From: Dimorphilus gyrociliatus
Taxonomy: Eukaryota > Annelida > Polychaeta > Dinophilidae
Reading direction: 5' to 3'
NCBI GenBank assembly: GCA_904063045.1
Contig: CAJFCJ010000003.1
Location: forward strand, 434,001 to 498,000
DNA length: 64,000 nucleotides
This document shows, in pieces, positions 58,479-64,000 of the stretch (its first letter is position 1; the number at the start of each line of letters is the position of its first letter). The translations under genes and the position numbers were made by a program. Under the pieces are notes generated by a model that was not told where the DNA came from, ran no database searches, and saw nothing but the letters and a program-made list of their open reading frames with translations.

Positions 58479-59571
58479 TTACGTTTGCAACTTTAAATCA
58501 ATTAGAATTGTATTCAAGTCTCCACAAATGTTTTTAGATTCTTCATCTTCGCATATTTTCCTTAATCGACATATTTCCATTGTTTTTAGACCAATCGATC
58601 TACAACCTTTTAATTCGATCTTTCTAAGGGTTTTGTTATATTGTAGTAGAGTTCTGTGTTGAAAACAATTAATAAGAAGAAGAATTTGGGTTTGTTTTCT
58701 ATTTTAAAAGAATGAAAATATGACTAATAAACCTTAGAGATTGGTCACTTATCCTAAAACAATTCGTGATATTTAAATACTGTAGATATCTGCATTTTTT
58801 ACCAATTAATTCCAAGTTTGAATCGCTCAGCCAATAAGAATTTGACAAATTTAAATACTTCATTCTAAGTAATGAATTAGAAATGCTTAAATAGGCAAAA
58901 CAATTATTATTTAGCCTTTACCTTTGACAGTTGTTCAAGAAGAATGAAAAGGATTTATCATTTAGATTATTGCAATTTGCTATATCTAGATATTCAAATT
59001 TCCAAGCAACTTTTTGAATTAATTCCAAACTAGTAGAGGATATCCAATCCGAATTATTTATACTTAGTTTCTAATCATTTGAGAATGTTATGATCTATTT
59101 ATAACCTTCTTTTCAAATAAATTGTACATTTACCTTTAATTTTTGACAATTCTTTATCAGGTTTTCAATGCAATTATCAGTCAGCTGATTGCACGAGCTA
59201 ATATCAATACATTGCAATAATTTACATCTTCTTAAAAGGGGTGAAAGTAGATTATCGTTCAACCAACTTGAACAATTCCTCAATATAAGAACAGTCAGAA
59301 CTGAATTATTACTAGTTATCAGATAAAAACTCGATTCTGTTACTTTATTATAAACAATGCTCAAATCCAAACTTTTACTTCTTCTGAAATACTCATCAAT
59401 GCAAGCTCTAAAACTTTTGTTCAAACCTCTTAGATGAATATGATCCCTAATATCCAAATGAGGAAAAATGTGTTGAAATATAACGTCGTTCCATGGTAAA
59501 CGATCAACAAAACTCATAACCCTCGATTTAGCGAACAAAAAGAATTGTTCAAAAATGAGAGAATTCTCCAA
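58479..59571 (-). CDS. FBXL15: F-box/LRR protein, FBXL15-like
   Basis: FBXL15 is the substrate receptor of an SCF ubiquitin ligase; in human it targets the Smurf1 ligase. Four exons (59134-59571, 58922-59070, 58733-58864 and 58479-58653) join in phase to 297 residues (human 300). The F-box starts at LPWNDVIFQHIFPHL, matching human LPWEDVLLPHVLNRV. HLRGLNKSFRACIDEY follows. At least five leucine-rich repeats of the amino-acid-cysteine type come next (ISSCNQLTDNCIENLIKNC, LDIANCNNLNDKSFSF, LNITNCFRISDQSL). The order NCSSWLNDNLLSPLLRRC parallels human PCHEWLSDEDLVPVLARN. An alternative start lies at 59517 (MSFVDRL). AMN1-type proteins share the repeats but lack this F-box match. Confidence 0.88.
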
Positions 59572-60097
59572 ATTATGCTTTCTTACTGGATAATAAAAGG
59601 CTTTTCACAATTGAAAATAGTAAATTACTATTACAAGAAGTTTATTTCATGTGAAATCTATTAAAATTGTTAAAAATTACCAAAAAGACAAAAGTATATT
59701 TAATAAAAAGGTTAATAAAAATTAAGAATAGAAAGATATAAACAATCGATGAAAGAGGATAAGCTTGAATGTTCAAATGCGAAATGCTCGAAAAAAATAT
59801 TATACCAGAAAGCAATAAATATAGTAATAATCAATTATGAAAAGTGAGATTTTCAATCATCAAGTATTATCAAAATAAAGTTTAATTTCAATACTAAAAC
59901 AATACAATGTACAATGTATATTTATACAGTGTATACAGTATATATTAGATAAGAGATGTAGGTGTTTTAACGAGTTTTTCCCTTCTTATTTTTAATTAAA
60001 AAAAAAGGAGGCGGTAAAGAAGAGAGGATATAGTTTATTTAATAAAGATTTAAGAGACCCCTAGTGTTAAACTATCAAAAATTGAAGTGTATTTTAA
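59572..60097. promoter_or_regulatory. Divergent region between FBXL15-like and RRM-periphilin genes
   Basis: 526 bases between start codons, very AT-rich. It has a TATACAGTGTATACAGTATATA stretch near 59925-59945 and no strong known promoter element that I can name. Confidence 0.4.
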
Positions 60098-62279
60098 ATG
60101 ATGGCTTCCCAACTTGTAGTACCTCCATCAAAGCATACTCTATTCATTCGAGGTTTTGCCTCAAGTGTTGAAGTGGACGATGTTAGGTAATAAACAATAT
60201 TTTGAAATATATTATAAACTGAAATACTAATAGTTTTGTAAATTTTAGAAAATATTTTGAAAAAGAAACTGGTTTTTTACCAACAGTAGAATTCTTTAGG
60301 GAATCAGAAAATAGAGAATACTTATTCTTAGCTTTACGATTTGAAAGTAAAAGTTTGGCTAAAGAAGTTTTAGAAAGGTAAAAAAAAAGAAAAAGGTGTT
60401 TTTTCATGAAAAAGGAAAGTGTTTCTTAATGTAAACCTATGTAACAAAGATGCAAATTACGAAGATATATATATATATATATATATATTAATACAGTATA
60501 TACTAATATATACATATATATATGTGTGTAGATTTCAGACATACATTGAAAAAGAACAATGTAAAGAAAGGAGAAAGATTATCTCATTCACCCGATTTTA
60601 ATTAATCATGACAAAAGTATCAAATTCTCTAACAAAGAATAATACAAGTCATGAACTGCACGATCTGGAATGAACGTTGATACTTTAGTTGTGACAATTT
60701 TTTAATATAAAATCAAATAACAGCTAAAAATTTATGATAAAAAGACTTTTATTGAATGGTTCAACGTCTATTTTTACTTTAAAAAAACAAGTGTAATATG
60801 GTTAACAAATACTGAGATATTTCTTATTGCTATTATAGACACGAATGTATGAAGATGCATGATATAAATATTAATATTTTTCTGGTTTAGATATGATCAG
60901 GGAGAGATACTCGGCTATAGAGTATCTATCAAGTACTTTCGAGACATGCGAAAAGCCAGACAAAAGGCTAAGGAAATGTTTGAAAAAGGTCTAGGACCAA
61001 ATCCAAAAGAAATGACCAATTTTGATTTAGCTGGAAATGCTAGAGGTAGAACTTGCGGTGGAATTTTCTATAGAGGAAGAGGACGAAGCAATCAAAATGA
61101 AAGTCTGTATATATGTAACTATAACAGTTAATTTATTATGTTATATAGATGCTGGGGAGACAGGTACTTATGGTCGTAATATGGTGACTAATTCGAACTA
61201 TAGACGAAGTCATTATGACTATTCGTCAAGTAGGTCAAAATCATCATCTTATTCTAGTCCTTCCTCCTCTTCCGATTCAGAAAAGTCTAAATCTACAATG
61301 GAGAAAAAGATTAAAAAAAAGTAAATACAGCTTAAACTTAAAAATATAATATAAACAGTATCTAACATAAAAACAATAAACCAAAAGGAAAAGTAAAAGA
61401 AAGCATTCAAGATCGAAATTTTCAGATAAATCATCGGATGGATGCGAAACAAGTAAGAGTATTTCAATTATCCCTTATGTTTTATTCTTTTCAATGAAAT
61501 ACATATAATCATTTAACATTGCAGAAAAAGATAAATCCGACTTTTTTAGCATTGAACAAGGACAAGGCGTTAATAAACATTCAACAGAAAATAACTTTTA
61601 TCGTGGTTACTCTTCAAATGATCATGTAAAACTTTTACATAAAGAAGATAAAGATAAAGTAACATTCTCTAATATTGATCAGTAAGAGATGAATACTATT
61701 GTATATACATATGCATATATCTTTCTATATTGATAATTTTAATTGAAAACTTAGACTTAACCTTCAAAAAACCAATACAATTAGAACAAAGCAAGACGTT
61801 GCAGCAATGGTAAAACAGATATATAATTTATTCATTTCTATATACATATATACATTTATACATATATATGTATATGTGCCTGGAAATATAATTAGAGATT
61901 GATAGGCTTATCAATTTTTATTGAAAAATTACAGGATATTGAACAGACTCTTAATGAAGAAGGTGAAACATTTGGTATGAGTTCGACTAAATTAGCTATG
62001 GTTAAACAGAAGAAAGAAGAAATTGAACAGAGTTACAAACAGGATTGTGAAACATTTGCGGCCGTTGTCAAAATGCTTATAAGGTTTGTACATATCTATA
62101 TATGTATATGTATATAGACATGAGTATACAGATATTTATTGAAATAATAATGCACATATAGTAAAGATCATTCACTAGAAGATAAACTTCAACAATCTTT
62201 AAGAGATAATCTTAAGGATATTGGTCAGAGATGTATTCATGAATTGAAGGAGTATATTGAAAATTTAAAACCAGAATGA
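60098..62279 (+). CDS. RRM protein with periphilin-like C-terminal domain
   Basis: Nine exons join in phase: 60098-60186, 60249-60377, 60891-61045, 61149-61320, 61388-61452, 61525-61681, 61755-61809, 61935-62083 and 62162-62279, giving 362 residues. The N-terminal RRM (about 11-95) has RNP2-like LFIRGF and RNP1-like YLFLALRF; a basic helix (RKARQKAKEMF) follows. The middle is Ser/Arg/Lys-rich (about 125-205), as in splicing-related proteins. The C-terminus (about 285-362) has EEIEQSYKQDCETF, VVKMLISKDHSLE and LRDNLKDIGQRCIHELKEYI. These match human periphilin-1 EKEIEQVYRQDCETF-type and LRQNLHEIGERCVEELKHFI motifs. Periphilin is a subunit of the HUSH silencing complex. Human periphilin has no RRM that I know of. 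The exon 3 donor is uncertain; a later phase-1 site at 61101 would add an RGRGR stretch. Confidence 0.8.
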
Positions 62280-62906
62280 ATTGCATTTCCATACTCAAAT
62301 AGTAACAATAATAATCACGAAAAAAGAAAAAAGGGATCATGATAAAGATACTGAATTACAAAGATAAATGATCATGTTTTAATTCAAATACCTTCTCTAT
62401 ATATTTGTCTTTTTCTTATTCAAATCACAGTTGTGTGTATGTTCTATATAAATATTAACACTTGGCAATTATAATACTTATTCTCTCTACTAATTATAGC
62501 CTTCTAATTACGTAAATTTATTCAAATTAAATATTCAATATTTCAAGATAAAGAAATAATAAAACAAGCAAAAAATACTTTTTTTCTTTATTTCAAAAAT
62601 TTGGCACAACAAATTATTACAATTGACATCATTTCATCATCATTTTATCCTTGTTTCTTCATTCATTTTCATCCTTCTCTTCCTCTATCTTCTTCTTCTT
62701 TTTCTTTTTCTTCTAGAATAGAATGCTTGCTGATGAAAAAACAAAAAACAAATGTGTTTATATGGCTTTTTTTTGTCTCTTTTGTCTTCCTTTATCTACT
62801 CGTCCGTCTACTCATCCTCCTTCTCCTCCTCCTCTTCTTCTCCTTGTCTATAAAGCTAAAGGATTCGAACTTCCAACTGAAGACATGCTATCTATTTCAT
62901 CGGCTG
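62280..62906. other. Convergent 3' flanks of RRM-periphilin and WD40 genes
   Basis: Pyrimidine-rich, low-complexity DNA (CTT and TTC runs near 62680-62715 and 62815-62850). Plus-strand open frames at 62601-62939 and 62723-62923 are products of this composition and are not called. Confidence 0.6.
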
Positions 62907-63999
62907 TTATTCGACCCTTTTAATAAACGAATTATTTAAGTTTTTTAAGTAGAAACAAGTATATTTCATTAATTTTACTTGTCGAAGCATGGCAAATACA
63001 TCTGATTCATTTTTCTTTCTCTGAGCCATAATTTTCTTTGGTTTCTTCCACGAATTCCACAATCTCATTGAACAATCCCATGCTACTGTTATATACTGAT
63101 CTCTCTCTGGTACATGTATCACATCGCGAATGTTCATAATATGACCATAATTCGTTTGCATTAGACGATATTTTTCAACTTCGTATACTCTATTTAGGGG
63201 AAAATTATATTGAAATGTTGGATGTTTTAATATCAATATTAACAATGATATTAATAATAATTTACTTCATAACTTCCTCAACTCCTGCAATAATCGCACC
63301 AGTGATTTTATCTATACAGATGGCGTGAACGCTCCCACCTGCGGCCAAAATCACTTCCTGATTCATACCATCATCGGACTAATGGAAAATTTATATCAAA
63401 TATGTAATTGAAAGTAATAATTTAAAGAGAAATCCTTTACCCATATTCGAATGGTTCCATCTTCCGAAGCCGTAACCCATTTTTCTGTTTGGGGGCTCCA
63501 TCTAATACATGTTACATCCAATGTATGACCTTGCAGTGTATTTTCTAATTTCATTTTAGAACCATCAAGACTAAATTGCCTTATATAAACTAGTTTATCA
63601 GTTGAAGAGTATGCGAATAAATTCCTTTAGAAGAGTATTTCAAAAAATAAAACAAAATTAATGAAGACAAAGCTTAATCGTGGCTAATCCTTCTTACTTA
63701 CTTGGATGGGCAATAGTCTAGATCTGTAATCTCTCCATCGCTAGCAATTTCTGCCGAGTCACCTTTCTCTGCGGCAGGATCTCTAAATACTGTTTGTAGT
63801 CTATGGGGTTGATTTTTGCATTGTGTATGTTTTATTGTGATAAGGGAAAAGTGTTATATGTTGATTGGCACTTACTCTCCTTCGTTCAGATCCCAAACGC
63901 AGATTCTCTTATCCCAGCCGGCCGTAATCTAAAAAAAGAAGTAATGAATGAATAAATGAATGAATGAATGGTTAAAAGAATTGGAAAAGATTTCCTATT
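62907..63999 (-). CDS. WD40-repeat protein, C-terminal part (runs off the window)
   Basis: Five exons from the C-terminal end are visible and in phase: 63876-63928, 63702-63800, 63441-63624, 63266-63378 and 62907-63189; more lie beyond 63999. Repeats end in ITAGWDKRICVWDL, VTASEDGTIRIW and ITVAWDCSMRLWNSW, which are the GH...WD signature of WD40 blades. GHTLDVTCIRWSP is a clear blade start. The C-terminal extension is basic (KKPKKIMAQRKKNESD), with no known domain. It is probably a scaffold, but about 240 residues are too few for me to name the family; cilia-associated WDR proteins are one possibility. The stop codon is the TAA at 62907-62909. Confidence 0.85.
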
Positions 64000-64000
64000 G

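Noticed and set aside
62601-62939. Plus-strand frames next to the WD40 gene
   Set aside because: Pyrimidine-rich low-complexity sequence gives long Leu/Phe/Ser runs; no homology.
1-64000. CRISPR arrays, prokaryotic operons, integrated viruses, tRNA or rRNA genes
   Set aside because: I saw no spaced direct repeats, no viral genes, and no cloverleaf B-box (GGTTCGANTCC) in either strand by eye. A tRNAscan or Infernal run would be needed to exclude small RNA genes.

Overview
The window is a stretch of nuclear genome from an animal, almost certainly an invertebrate. It is AT-rich, uses the standard genetic code and has many short GT-AG introns. Its genes are animal or widely eukaryotic families: an alpha-neurexin, RasGAP p120, JTB, ATMIN/ASCIZ, SNX8, FRG1 and others. 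I could not fix the phylum from the sequence. There is no operon structure and no prokaryotic feature. I rebuilt sixteen protein-coding genes by joining exons by hand. All but three are complete from ATG to stop with every junction in phase. The GATA and ATMIN models have uncertain 5' ends, and the WD40 gene runs off the right edge.

Layout: JTB (minus, 1540-2381) and UBE2Q (plus, 2713-5400) are divergent across a 331-base promoter. A single-finger GATA factor (minus, 8170-9457) follows, then a gene-poor stretch. ATMIN/ASCIZ (plus, 13381-14620) and RASA1 (plus, 15391-19682) are in tandem. An alpha-neurexin (minus, 21042-38816) fills the centre with 22 exons encoding 1535 residues. About 4.8 kb of gene desert separates it from FRG1 (plus, 43594-44568).

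From about 46.9 kb the window becomes a compact gene cluster: SNX8 (minus), GPATCH2 (minus), SDE2 (plus), DNPH1 (plus), CHP1 (minus), LNPK (plus), an FBXL15-like F-box/LRR gene (minus), an RRM protein with a periphilin-type C-terminus (plus), and the end of a WD40 protein (minus). Several neighbours are head to head (GPATCH2/SDE2, CHP1/LNPK, FBXL15/RRM-periphilin). Others are tail to tail; the DNPH1 and CHP1 stop codons are only 14 bases apart.

The genes do not form one pathway. Themes that recur are synaptic adhesion (neurexin), Ras signalling (RASA1), endosome and ER membrane shape (SNX8, LNPK), ubiquitin transfer (UBE2Q, FBXL15) and RNA or replication control (FRG1, GPATCH2, SDE2, RRM-periphilin, GATA, ATMIN). 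The observations most worth checking are an in-frame alternative splice donor at the neurexin SS4 position, an RRM joined to a periphilin C-terminal domain in one gene, and a cluster of AGRKGGCR (CTCF-like) motifs in the 3' part of the neurexin locus.
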